A DNA stretch of 14,424 nt from Candidatus Krumholzibacteriia bacterium (lineage in GTDB: Bacteria; Krumholzibacteriota; Krumholzibacteriia; LZORAL124-64-63), in assembly GCA_029935695.1 (NCBI GenBank), contig JAOZJV010000023.1, positions 1-14,424 on the forward strand, written 5' to 3'. The notes beneath the pieces are model-generated. The model saw nothing but the letters and a program-made list of their open reading frames with translations. It was not told the DNA's origin and ran no database searches. The position numbers and the translations under genes are program-made. Of the stretch, positions 1-6,560 are shown piece by piece (positions within the stretch are counted from its first letter, which is position 1; each line of letters begins with the position of its first letter).

Positions 1-637
1 TGCGCACGTTATTGTCGGTGCCCCACATGACGTAATCCAGATCCTGGACAAGGTCAGAGGTGCCATCCCAGGAATAGAGAATGATGCTCTCGGCAATGTC
101 CGACAGAGCCGGAACATTAAAACCACCATGGGGCCCGGCGGCGATGGATCCGGGGAATACTTCCACCATTTCGGGCACGGTGTCAGGAAGAACAGAGTCT
201 TCAAAGAGCTCAAAATCGGGCAAACGACCGTAGGCTGACTGGTATTCAGTGCTGCCATTGATGGAAATCGCCAGGGAGTCACCTGCTGCAAGCACATACC
301 CATCGGGGAAGCGGGCGTGAAAATCGCCGCCGTTGCCACCGCCAGGATTGCTGGCTGCAGGGTCGCCGAGGGGAAGATTATAATAAAATGCGGAGGGGAA
401 AGTGGTGGCGTCGGTGATGTACACCTGGCCCATGTCCACATCGCTGGCAGTGGGGTTAACCACCTGGATGTAGGGGCTGCCAAAGGTGCTGTATGGGGTT
501 CGGGTCTTGACCACGATCTCACTGAGGATCAAATGGTCTGCCACATCGGCCACGGCCACAGGGGCCACACCGATCAGAACCGCCAACGTCAGCATCCAGC
601 CCAGCGCCCGGGTGGCGCCCTTGGGATAACCGGTCAT
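1..637 (-). CDS. Secreted lamin-tail-domain protein, partial (C-terminus off left edge)
   Basis: The reading frame is open from ATG 637 to the window edge (212 codons). It begins with a typical Sec signal peptide: a short basic N-terminus, a hydrophobic stretch at about residues 12-28, and an Ala-Val-Ala-type cleavage site near residue 29. What follows resembles a lamin-tail (LTD) beta-sandwich: a start like 'ILSEIVVKT', then 'YIQVVNPTASDVDMGQVYITDA', then 'LAAGDSLAISING', and a late 'IILYSWDG...DYVMWGT' strand. LTD proteins in bacteria are exported or surface proteins, often with a C-terminal sorting or Por-like domain, which would lie outside the window. An SD (AGGGAG) precedes the start and a sigma70-like promoter lies 60-90 bp upstream. 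The secreted-protein call is firm; the LTD assignment is by pattern only and no enzymatic role is claimed. Confidence 0.75.
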   Translation of the reverse strand, partial: MTGYPKGATRALGWMLTLAVLIGVAPVAVADVADHLILSEIVVKTRTPYSTFGSPYIQVVNPTASDVDMGQVYITDATTFPSAFYYNLPLGDPAASNPGGGNGGDFHARFPDGYVLAAGDSLAISINGSTEYQSAYGRLPDFELFEDSVLPDTVPEMVEVFPGSIAAGPHGGFNVPALSDIAESIILYSWDGTSDLVQDLDYVMWGTDNNVR

Positions 638-670
638 TGAAAGAGCTCCCTTCAAGGGGACAATAATTCA

Positions 671-685
671 TGAAGTTGAACTTCA
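671..685. repeat. Perfect 7-bp inverted repeat in the 5' leader of the lamin-tail gene
   Basis: TGAAGTT and AACTTCA face each other across one G. The repeat sits between the predicted start of transcription (about 690) and the SD of the minus-strand lamin-tail gene, so it could be an operator or a small leader hairpin. No T-run follows, so it is not a terminator. Confidence 0.4.
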
Positions 686-697
686 GGGTAGCAAAAC

Positions 698-726
698 ACA
701 ATAGCCAAAGGGGGCGCCGGGTTCAA
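698..726 (-). promoter_or_regulatory. Predicted sigma70-type promoter of the lamin-tail gene
   Basis: On the minus strand TTGAAC (726-721) is followed after exactly 17 bp by TATTGT (703-698). Transcription would start near 690, giving a leader of about 50 nt before ATG 637. It implies that this gene is transcribed separately from the upstream EIIA gene. Confidence 0.45.
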
Positions 727-731
727 GAAGG

Positions 732-754
732 ATTGTTGGAAGTATTGTTGGAAG
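732..754. repeat. Two direct copies of an 11-bp word at 12-bp period
   Basis: ATTGTTGGAAG occurs at 732-742 and again at 744-754. The pair lies just upstream of the -35 hexamer of the minus-strand promoter at 698-726. Spacing of about one helical turn is what an activator binding site would show, but a chance local duplication cannot be excluded. Confidence 0.35.
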
Positions 755-809
755 AAAAAGAGGTCTTAAAATCAAAATTATTAACTGGTTCTGAATGTTG
801 CATTTCCCG

Positions 810-1277
810 TTATTCAGGCTTGTTTTCGTCGGCATTCAGAAAAATCTGCTGCAATTCTTCGGCGGTGGCTGCTCCACGCAAATCATTCAGAAACACACTG
901 CTTTTAACCAGCCGGGCCAGCCGGGCCAGCACCCACAGCATGAGGCGCGGATCATCCTGGGGACCCACCAGCAGGATAACGATATCCACCGGGCGGTTAT
1001 CCTCGGCCGGGATATCCAGAGGCTGGGCCAAAGTAGCCAGGGCAACCTTCACACTGTTGACCCCAATGTGGCGGGCATGAGGAATGACCAGACCACCACC
1101 GATGGCCGTGCTGCCCTCGCGTTCCCGGCGCATCACTTCGGCCGTCAGGCTAGCACCGTCGGTCACCGCTCCAATGCTTTCCAGCTCGGAGACCAGACGG
1201 CTCACGGCCTCGTCCACACTTGTGCACTTGATATGCGGCAGGAACCCGTTATTTGTTGTATAGTCAAGCAACCTCAT
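810..1277 (-). CDS. Stand-alone PTS EIIA (PtsN/fructose-type) domain protein
   Basis: A 155-residue single-domain EIIA of the fructose/nitrogen type. The N-terminus 'MRLLDY' is typical of the family and supports ATG 1277 even though no strong SD is seen. The phosphorylation-site region is intact, with Ile-Gly-Gly-Gly-Leu-Val-Ile-Pro-His at 59-67; His67 is the predicted phospho-acceptor. Later segments (VDIVILLVGPQDD, then a helix carrying VLARLARLV) match the EIIA fold. Family members accept phosphate from HPr/NPr and either pass it to a sugar permease or act as regulators. No EIIB/C, HPr or enzyme I gene is nearby, so a regulatory PTS-Ntr-like role is more likely than sugar uptake (inference). 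It is divergent from the phosphatase-superfamily gene, 59 bp apart. Confidence 0.85.
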   Translation of the reverse strand: MRLLDYTTNNGFLPHIKCTSVDEAVSRLVSELESIGAVTDGASLTAEVMRREREGSTAIGGGLVIPHARHIGVNSVKVALATLAQPLDIPAEDNRPVDIVILLVGPQDDPRLMLWVLARLARLVKSSVFLNDLRGAATAEELQQIFLNADENKPE

Positions 1278-1336
1278 GCCCGTATGGTAATGGTCGCCGC
1301 CTTCAGTGTCCAGAAAGTGTAACCAAAGAGAGTTCC

Positions 1337-2860
1337 ATGCCCAGCCGTCCGTTTCAGAAGCTGACCCGCAAACCTCGTCTTCAGGCCCGTCTCTTGGGGC
1401 TTAAACGTACTTTTTCACGTCCCCTGAAACCTTCCCGCATCGATATTCAACGCGGCGGACCCTCCAATTTAATTTTGCTGGGCATCGATACTTTGCGCGC
1501 CGACCATCTCGGTTTCCATGGTTATGAAGGTGGCCCCACCAGTCCACATCTTGACCGGCTGGCAGCTGGCGGCACCATTTTTGGCGATGTGATGGCCCCC
1601 GCGCCCTGGACTCTTCCTTCATTCACCAGCGCCCTGACCGGAGTGATGCCCGGGCTGCACGGCGGCTTTTTATCCGGCGATGTGCGGAACATGGACCAGC
1701 AACCGCCCAATCGTCTGAATGATGGCATCGTGACTTTGGCTGCCCATTTGAAAAAGCAGGGTTACCGCACCGCCGCCTTCTACTCCAACCAGTTTTTTGC
1801 CTTCGGGTTGGCTGAAAGTTTTGATCATCACGAGTATTTCAACCTGCCGGCTGCTGATTTATCGGCCATTGCCCAGGATTGGATCCGGCAGCACGCTGAT
1901 CAGCCATTTTTCTGTTTCATTCTCTTTAATGATCCCCATGAGCCGACGACTCCTGATCTGGAGGATTTGTCCCATTTCAGCCCGGCCTCAGGTGATGTCG
2001 ATCATCTGGAATCTTTTGCCCGCTGGGGTAAAGAACCGGATGAGCATTTGGGATATTTGCAGGACCAGAACTCTCCTGCTGCCCAGAAAGCTCTCCAAAC
2101 CAAACTGGCCATTTACAATGCCAGCATCCGCAGTGTGGATCGGGTCATTGGCGAATTCCAAAACCAACTGGAAAGCTGGCAACTGGCCGACTCAACCCTT
2201 GTCTCCATGTTTGCCGACCACGGGGAAGAGTTTCTGGACCATGTGGAATTTGCCTGCCAGTGGAATCATGATCCGCGCAAAATCCGGGGCATCGGTCACG
2301 GGCACAGCCAATTTCAGGAACTGCTGCATGTGCCCTGGGTGGCCTGGGGCCCCGGCGTTCCTGCAGGCGAGCGCCGCCTTGAGCCGGTTTCCCTTTGCGA
2401 TCTGACTCCCACTCTTTTGGATTGGATGGGTCTTCCGCCCCTGGTTCAACCGGCATTGCGGTCCCGTCTGGAAGCCCTTTCTCCGGAATTGCAGGGCTGG
2501 GTTCAAGGCCAGTCACTGGCTGCACCTGCTGACAAGACTTCTGAAAAAACAGACCGCACCATCCTTGCCGAAGCCATCGCCTTCGGGCCGGATCTGGTTG
2601 TTGTCAGGCAAGGATCCTGGAAGATGGTTGCCCAGCGTAATGGGCATGTTCTGGCTCTTTTCGATTTGCTCAATTGCCCGGAAGAATCCATCGATGTGCA
2701 GAGTGCCAACGATGAAGTGGTCGAAAGACTCAAAACAATACTGGAGCTGTGGGTGGAATCGGGAACCGGGGCCACCGGAAAAGGAGCTTCAGGGGATGAT
2801 TGGGATGATATGAATGATACAGTGAGGCAACGGTTGAAGGATCTGGGTTATTCAGACTGA
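1337..2860 (+). CDS. Sulfatase/alkaline-phosphatase superfamily hydrolase with Thr nucleophile
   Basis: A 507-residue protein starting at ATG 1337; the open frame upstream to 1253 lacks family sequence and would overlap the EIIA gene. Metal-binding elements of the superfamily are visible: 'LLGIDTLRADHLG' with Asp51, 'FADHGEE' with Asp294-His295, and 'GHGHSQ' with His321/His323 followed by 'LLHVPWVAWGPG'. Where sulfatases carry C-x-P-x-R for formylglycine, this protein has T-L-P-S-F (Thr92-Phe96) followed by 'TSALTG'. A Thr nucleophile is known in LtaS-like and phosphoethanolamine transferases, so a phosphodiesterase, phosphatase or phosphotransferase is more likely than a true sulfatase (inference). 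No signal peptide or membrane segment is evident; the N-terminal 35 residues are strongly basic. It ends 15 bp before a strong terminator. Confidence 0.85.
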   Translation: MPSRPFQKLTRKPRLQARLLGLKRTFSRPLKPSRIDIQRGGPSNLILLGIDTLRADHLGFHGYEGGPTSPHLDRLAAGGTIFGDVMAPAPWTLPSFTSALTGVMPGLHGGFLSGDVRNMDQQPPNRLNDGIVTLAAHLKKQGYRTAAFYSNQFFAFGLAESFDHHEYFNLPAADLSAIAQDWIRQHADQPFFCFILFNDPHEPTTPDLEDLSHFSPASGDVDHLESFARWGKEPDEHLGYLQDQNSPAAQKALQTKLAIYNASIRSVDRVIGEFQNQLESWQLADSTLVSMFADHGEEFLDHVEFACQWNHDPRKIRGIGHGHSQFQELLHVPWVAWGPGVPAGERRLEPVSLCDLTPTLLDWMGLPPLVQPALRSRLEALSPELQGWVQGQSLAAPADKTSEKTDRTILAEAIAFGPDLVVVRQGSWKMVAQRNGHVLALFDLLNCPEESIDVQSANDEVVERLKTILELWVESGTGATGKGASGDDWDDMNDTVRQRLKDLGYSD

Positions 2861-2874
2861 CGCCTGTTTTAACA

Positions 2875-2910
2875 TCAAAAACGGTTCCCCCCGGGGGGAA
2901 CCGTTTTTGA
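2875..2910. terminator. Perfect 36-bp palindrome, bidirectional intrinsic terminator
   Basis: Two 18-bp arms (2875-2892 and 2893-2910) are exact reverse complements with no spacer. The GC core (CGGTTCCCCCC) is flanked by five A on one side and five T on the other, so it can end transcription in both directions. It lies between the convergent phosphatase-superfamily gene (ends 2860) and mrp (ends 2941). Confidence 0.93.
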
Positions 2911-2940
2911 GTATTTGACGGGTATGAGACCAACCGCCAC

Positions 2941-4008
2941 CTAGTTTGCCAACTCCGCCACCTTCACCGCCAATTGATGGAAGGCTTCCTGGGTGGCTGT
3001 GCCGTCAATCTCCACAGCAGGCTTGCCCTCATCCCCACCCTTGCGGATGGCCGGATCGATGGGAATTTCCGCCAGCAATGGCAGGTTGTACTGCTTGGCC
3101 ACTTCGGCCCCGCCACCACGGCCGAAGATGTCATACTTCTTGCCATTATCGGGGCACTCGAAGTAGCTCATGTTCTCCACGATACCCAGCACGGGCACCT
3201 CAACCTTGACGAACATGGTGATGCCGCGGCGCACATCAGCCAGAGCCACTTCCTGGGGAGTGGTGACCATGACCACACCACTGAGGGGCACGGTTTGCAC
3301 CAGAGTCAGCTGGGCATCGCCGGTTCCGGGCGGCATGTCGATAATAAGGAAATCAAGGCCATCCCAGAGCACATCCTGCAGAAACTGCTTGATGGCGGAC
3401 ATGACCAGAGGACCACGCCAGATCACAGCCTGATCCGGGGGCATCAGCATACCCATGCTCATGACCTGCAGGCCGTGGCTTTTGATGGGATGAATTTTAC
3501 GGTCAGCAGTGGCCTGGGGAGCTTCGGAAATATTCAGCATGGTGGGCACGCTGGGTCCGTAGACATCCGCATCCATCAGGCCGACGTTGTGACCCTTGTC
3601 CCGCAAGGCCAGAGCCAGGTTCACCGCCACAGATGATTTACCCACGCCGCCCTTGGCGCTGGCCACGGCAATGATCTTTTTCACTCCGGGCAAACTGGCG
3701 CGGTCGGCGAAAGGGTCAGTGGAATGTCCATGGGGACCAGCAGGAGCTTTCTTCCCGCTGCGATCATCAATTTCCACCTTCACCGAAAGCACACCCGAAA
3801 GGCTGCTCAGTTTTTCAGCCACGTCCTCGCGAACCTGGTTGATGGTTTCTTCTTTTTCGCTGGTGCGCACCACGGTGACAAAAACTTCGCCCCCGGTGAC
3901 CTTCACCTCACCGATTAAATCGATGGAAACCACGCTGACCTTGGTGCCGGGCACCATGACCTGCTTGAGAGCCTCCACCACGGTGGCTGTATTGAGATTG
4001 GAACTCAC
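2941..4008 (-). CDS. mrp: Mrp/ApbC-family P-loop iron-sulfur cluster carrier
   Basis: A MIP18/DUF59-like N-terminal domain (about 1-80) is joined by a His/Pro-rich linker to a ParA/MinD-type ATPase. Visible motifs are the deviant Walker A 'SAKGGVGKSS', 'LMDADVYGPS', the Mrp signature 'WRGPLVMSAIKQFL', 'LIIDMPPGTGD' and 'ENMSYF'. Family members hold and transfer a bridging Fe-S cluster in the cytoplasm. Here the usual C-x-x-C is Cys-Pro-Asp-Asn (Cys287 and Asn290, counted from the upstream GTG 4014), and Cys287 is the only cysteine in the protein. SD AAGGAGG at 4017-4023 stands 8 nt from GTG 4008 but only 2 nt from GTG 4014, so 4008 is preferred (355 aa). It is the last gene of a STAS-Nudix-mrp run, 72 nt after the Nudix gene. 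Confidence 0.93.
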   Translation of the reverse strand: MSSNLNTATVVEALKQVMVPGTKVSVVSIDLIGEVKVTGGEVFVTVVRTSEKEETINQVREDVAEKLSSLSGVLSVKVEIDDRSGKKAPAGPHGHSTDPFADRASLPGVKKIIAVASAKGGVGKSSVAVNLALALRDKGHNVGLMDADVYGPSVPTMLNISEAPQATADRKIHPIKSHGLQVMSMGMLMPPDQAVIWRGPLVMSAIKQFLQDVLWDGLDFLIIDMPPGTGDAQLTLVQTVPLSGVVMVTTPQEVALADVRRGITMFVKVEVPVLGIVENMSYFECPDNGKKYDIFGRGGGAEVAKQYNLPLLAEIPIDPAIRKGGDEGKPAVEIDGTATQEAFHQLAVKVAELAN

Positions 4009-4080
4009 TATCACTGCCTCCTTGGCCCCAAAGGGACCTTGTCGCTGCTAAAAAGCAGGTTCATCATCACTTATTCTATA

Positions 4081-4563
4081 TCAACAGATTTTCAGTTTCT
4101 CGAGCACTTTTTCCAGGATGTAGGCATGGTCAAAGGCCAAATCAGGCAATCGGCTGACGGGGAACCAGGCTGCAGAAGCTGCATCGTCCCCACCTTTTAC
4201 TTCTGGCTGCTTCCCGATGACCACCGCCACATACACCACCGAAACCGTGTGGCCCCGCGGATCCCTTTCCGGACCTCCAAAGGCCCGGAACTGCCGGAAA
4301 GGCACACCCTGCAAGCCGGTTTCTTCCTGAATTTCCCGGATGATGGCATGGTCGATGTCTTCACCATAATCCACAAAACCCCCAGGCAGGGCGTGACGAC
4401 CCTTGAATGGATCGCGACCCCGTTCAATCAACAGGACACTGCAGGAGTCTTGACCCTGTTGATGGTTCTGCCGGTGCAGCACAACGCCGTCCACGGTGAG
4501 CGCGGGATTTCTGTATTGCTGGGCGTCGTGGGGTGCGTCCGGCTGCCCGGTGGCATCATCCAA
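4081..4563 (-). CDS. Nudix hydrolase, ADP-ribose pyrophosphatase-like
   Basis: A complete Nudix box G-x5-E-x7-REUxEExGU lies at residues 62-84, with Gly62, Glu68, Arg76-Glu77 and Glu80-Glu81 in place. It is preceded by 'RNPALTVDGVVL' and 'VLLIERGRDPFKGRHALPGG' and followed by 'GGPERDPRGHTVSVVYVAV', a layout seen in cytosolic ADP-ribose/nucleoside-diphosphate hydrolases that act with Mg2+. The protein is 160 aa if it starts at TTG 4563; the two nearby ATG codons are out of frame and no strong SD is seen, so the start is uncertain by some residues. It begins 6 nt after the STAS stop codon, which implies co-transcription and probably coupled translation. The exact nucleotide substrate cannot be read from sequence. 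Confidence 0.9.
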   Translation of the reverse strand: MDDATGQPDAPHDAQQYRNPALTVDGVVLHRQNHQQGQDSCSVLLIERGRDPFKGRHALPGGFVDYGEDIDHAIIREIQEETGLQGVPFRQFRAFGGPERDPRGHTVSVVYVAVVIGKQPEVKGGDDAASAAWFPVSRLPDLAFDHAYILEKVLEKLKIC

Positions 4564-4569
4564 TGTGCA

Positions 4570-4914
4570 CTAGTCCTGCTTGAAGGAGGCCAAAGCCTCA
4601 TCACATTTGTCAAAGGTCTCGAAGACCAGTTTCAACTGGGCCACATTCAGAATGTTGTCGATGCGGTCGTTCACTTCGCAAATCTTCAAGCGGCCGCTGT
4701 TTTTCTTCAGAGTGTGGAATGCTGACACCAGAATGCCCAGGCCCGTGGAATTGACCCAGCTGACTTTGGACATGTTCAGCAGAACGTCCACATGCCCTTC
4801 GGCGATCAGTTCTTTCACTTCGCCCTGGAACTTGTCGTGATCGGGGCCACCCATGATTTTTCCAGAAACCTGCAAAACCATCACATCGCCTTGCAGTGAC
4901 TGCTTGATTTTCAA
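4570..4914 (-). CDS. STAS-domain anti-sigma-factor antagonist-like protein
   Basis: A 114-residue single STAS domain. TTG 4914 is chosen as start because SD AAGGAG (4921-4926) lies 6 nt upstream and the family sequence begins there; the long in-frame extension to 5592 has no family character and covers the divergent gene. The core reads 'VMVLQVSGKIMGG', 'VDVLLNMSKVSWVNSTGLGILVSAF' and 'RLKICEVNDRIDNILNVAQL'. The phospho-site loop is Asn55-Ser56-Thr57-Gly58 in place of the common Asp-Ser-Ser-Gly, so phosphorylation would fall on Ser56/Thr57. Such proteins bind anti-sigma kinases (RsbW/SpoIIAB type) in partner-switching pathways or regulate exported-lipid or stress systems. No kinase or sigma factor is encoded nearby, so its partner is unknown. 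It is the first gene of the STAS-Nudix-mrp run. Confidence 0.88.
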   Translation of the reverse strand: MKIKQSLQGDVMVLQVSGKIMGGPDHDKFQGEVKELIAEGHVDVLLNMSKVSWVNSTGLGILVSAFHTLKKNSGRLKICEVNDRIDNILNVAQLKLVFETFDKCDEALASFKQD

Positions 4915-4959
4915 CTTGCTCTCCTTAGGGACCAGTGTGGGTTGTTTGTGTACGGATAT

Positions 4960-4988
4960 ATGATAAAGTCCAAAGCGTTGGTTTCCAA
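4960..4988 (-). promoter_or_regulatory. Predicted sigma70-type promoter of the STAS-Nudix-mrp operon
   Basis: On the minus strand TTGGAA (4988-4983) and TATCAT (4965-4960) are separated by 17 bp. Transcription would start near 4953, about 40 nt before TTG 4914. The element lies in the 114-bp divergent region shared with the plus-strand AmmeMemoRadiSam genes, whose own promoter must overlap or adjoin it. Confidence 0.45.
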
Positions 4989-5028
4989 CCCGGTTTTTTT
5001 CAAACGATGCCTTCGGGGAGGTTTTCTG

Positions 5029-5898
5029 ATGGCCACCGTGCGCAATCCAGTCCTGAGCGGCTCCTGGTACCCGGCTGATCCGGTGGTGCTGGCCGCCTCG
5101 GTGGACCGCTTCATGGAAGAGGCAGATTCGGCCCAATTGCCTGCCGGGAGGCCATGGTTGGCTGTTACGCCCCATGCCGGGCACGAATACTGCGGTCCAG
5201 TGGCCGGCCGGCTTTTTGGCCTGCTGAAGAACTCTCGTCCCGACAACATCATCATCCTTGCGCCTAACCACCGGCACCCCATCACAGAGATTGCCCTTCC
5301 CCGGGAGTCGGCCTTCGCAACCCCCTTGGGAGAGGTTCCCCTCAATACGGAGCTGATCAGCAACCTGGCTGAAAAACCAGGATTTGCCATAATCCCCGAG
5401 GCCCACGGTCAGGAACACGCCATTGAAATTGTGCTGCCCTTTGTCCAGCGTACCTGGCCCGAGTCGCCACCACCGGTGGTTCCGATGCTGGTGCCCATGA
5501 TGAGCGAGCAGGCCCTCCACCAGGCGGGGACTGTTTTGCAGGAGTTTTTGGGTGAAAATGATTTGCTGCTGGTTTCCACGGATTTCACCCATTACGGCTC
5601 TGCATTTGGCTTTCTGCCCTTCACCGATGATGTGCCCATGTCCCTGGAAAGACTGGACGCCGGCGCCATCCTGAAAATCCTTGCCGCAGATGCCTCCAGC
5701 CTGTTGCAGTACGGACGGGAAACAGGAATCACCATGTGCGGCCTGGCGGCTTGCTGCGTAGCTTTGGCTGGCGGTGCGCCCAACGGATATGAAGCCGCCC
5801 TTCTGGATTACCGGCGCAGCGGCGACCGGGATCGGGATTATTCTCTCAGCGTCAGCTATGCCTCATTGTTGCTGACCAGTGGAAACGAGGAATCATGA
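5029..5898 (+). CDS. amrB: AmmeMemoRadiSam system protein B (MEMO1 family)
   Basis: A 289-residue MEMO1-family protein (LigB-like dioxygenase fold). ATG 5029 is supported by SD GGGGAGG at 5015-5021 and by the family start 'RNPVLSGSWYPADP'. Metal-site residues align by number with human MEMO1: His49 in 'TPHAGHEYCGP', His81 in 'LAPNHRHP', and Cys237 in 'GITMCGLAA'. Also conserved are 'GQEHAIEIVLPF' (His130) and 'STDFTHYG' (His188). Bacterial members occur with an AMMECR1-domain protein and a PflA-like radical SAM enzyme; the joint reaction is still not settled. The stop overlaps the start of protein A by 4 bp (ATGA), a sign of tight translational coupling. The radical SAM gene is not in this window. 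Confidence 0.94.
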   Translation: MATVRNPVLSGSWYPADPVVLAASVDRFMEEADSAQLPAGRPWLAVTPHAGHEYCGPVAGRLFGLLKNSRPDNIIILAPNHRHPITEIALPRESAFATPLGEVPLNTELISNLAEKPGFAIIPEAHGQEHAIEIVLPFVQRTWPESPPPVVPMLVPMMSEQALHQAGTVLQEFLGENDLLLVSTDFTHYGSAFGFLPFTDDVPMSLERLDAGAILKILAADASSLLQYGRETGITMCGLAACCVALAGGAPNGYEAALLDYRRSGDRDRDYSLSVSYASLLLTSGNEES

Positions 5899-6455
5899 GT
5901 GCATTGACCCAACCCCAACGCGAATTTCTGCTTCAGGTTGCCCGATTGGCTGTGACCTCCGCCGCAGAGGGCACCGCCGCTCCGAATGTGGACACCCTGG
6001 CTGCCGAGGCAGGACTGACTCTTGATGGTGCTCTCGGGGAACATCGGGGAGCCTTTGTCACCCTGACGACCCGTGGTCAGCTGCGCGGATGCATCGGATA
6101 CATCGAAGGGTTCAAACCTCTGGCTCAGGCCGTGGCCGACAACGGTCGCAGTGCCGCCGTGGGAGACCCACGCTTTCAGAGTGTCAGCCCGGAAGAGCTA
6201 AGTGGCTTGGATATAGAGGTTTCTGCTCTTACGCCTCTGGCCAATGTGAATTCCCACAGGGAAATCCAGGTGGGAAAACACGGTGTGCTGCTGGAAAAAA
6301 ATGGCCGCCAATCGGTATTTTTGCCCCAGGTGGCCACAGAGCAAGGTTGGGATTTGTCCACAACTCTGACTCACCTGGCCCTCAAAGCCGGCCTCGGTCC
6401 GGATGATTGGCGGCAGGGTGCGGTTTTCCGGGTTTTTGAGGCTGAAGTTTTCTAG
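5895..6455 (+). CDS. amrA: AmmeMemoRadiSam system protein A (AMMECR1 domain)
   Basis: A 186-residue AMMECR1-domain protein. The signature hexapeptide Leu-Arg-Gly-Cys-Ile-Gly is present at 63-68, within 'GAFVTLTTRGQLRGCIGYI'. It is followed by 'AVADNGRSAAVGDPRFQSVSPEEL' and 'LDIEVSALTPL', all characteristic of the family. Cys66 is the invariant candidate catalytic or modified residue. The start overlaps the upstream stop as ATGA, so it is translated by coupling to protein B. Length and ends are normal for the family, with no truncation. Its biochemical role is not established; the pairing with protein B and a radical SAM enzyme suggests a protein or small-molecule modification pathway (inference from family). 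Confidence 0.94.
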   Translation: MSALTQPQREFLLQVARLAVTSAAEGTAAPNVDTLAAEAGLTLDGALGEHRGAFVTLTTRGQLRGCIGYIEGFKPLAQAVADNGRSAAVGDPRFQSVSPEELSGLDIEVSALTPLANVNSHREIQVGKHGVLLEKNGRQSVFLPQVATEQGWDLSTTLTHLALKAGLGPDDWRQGAVFRVFEAEVF

Positions 6456-6506
6456 TTGTAGGATTCGAAAACAGAAGTTACTTTCCAAGTCCTGTTACCA
6501 AGGTGG

Positions 6507-6520
6507 GACACACCTGTGTC
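6507..6520. repeat. Inverted repeat GACACA-CC-TGTGTC upstream of spt
   Basis: Two perfect 6-bp arms separated by CC lie in the 105-bp gap between the AmmeMemoRadiSam A gene and serine palmitoyltransferase, about 40 bp before the start codon. The size and symmetry suit a dimeric transcription-factor site controlling the sphingolipid genes. No T-run follows, so it is not a terminator. I do not see a convincing -35/-10 pair in the gap. Confidence 0.4.
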
Positions 6521-6560
6521 TGCATCGGTTTAGTATTGCATTTTAGGGAGTATGTTGAAA

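Noticed and set aside
1253..1336. Upstream in-frame start of the phosphatase-superfamily gene at 1253
   Set aside because: It would overlap the divergent EIIA gene, and the added residues have no family match.
4915..5592. In-frame N-terminal extension of the STAS gene (frame open to 5592)
   Set aside because: The extension is antisense to the MEMO1-family gene and has no domain character; TTG 4914 has a perfect SD and begins the STAS fold.
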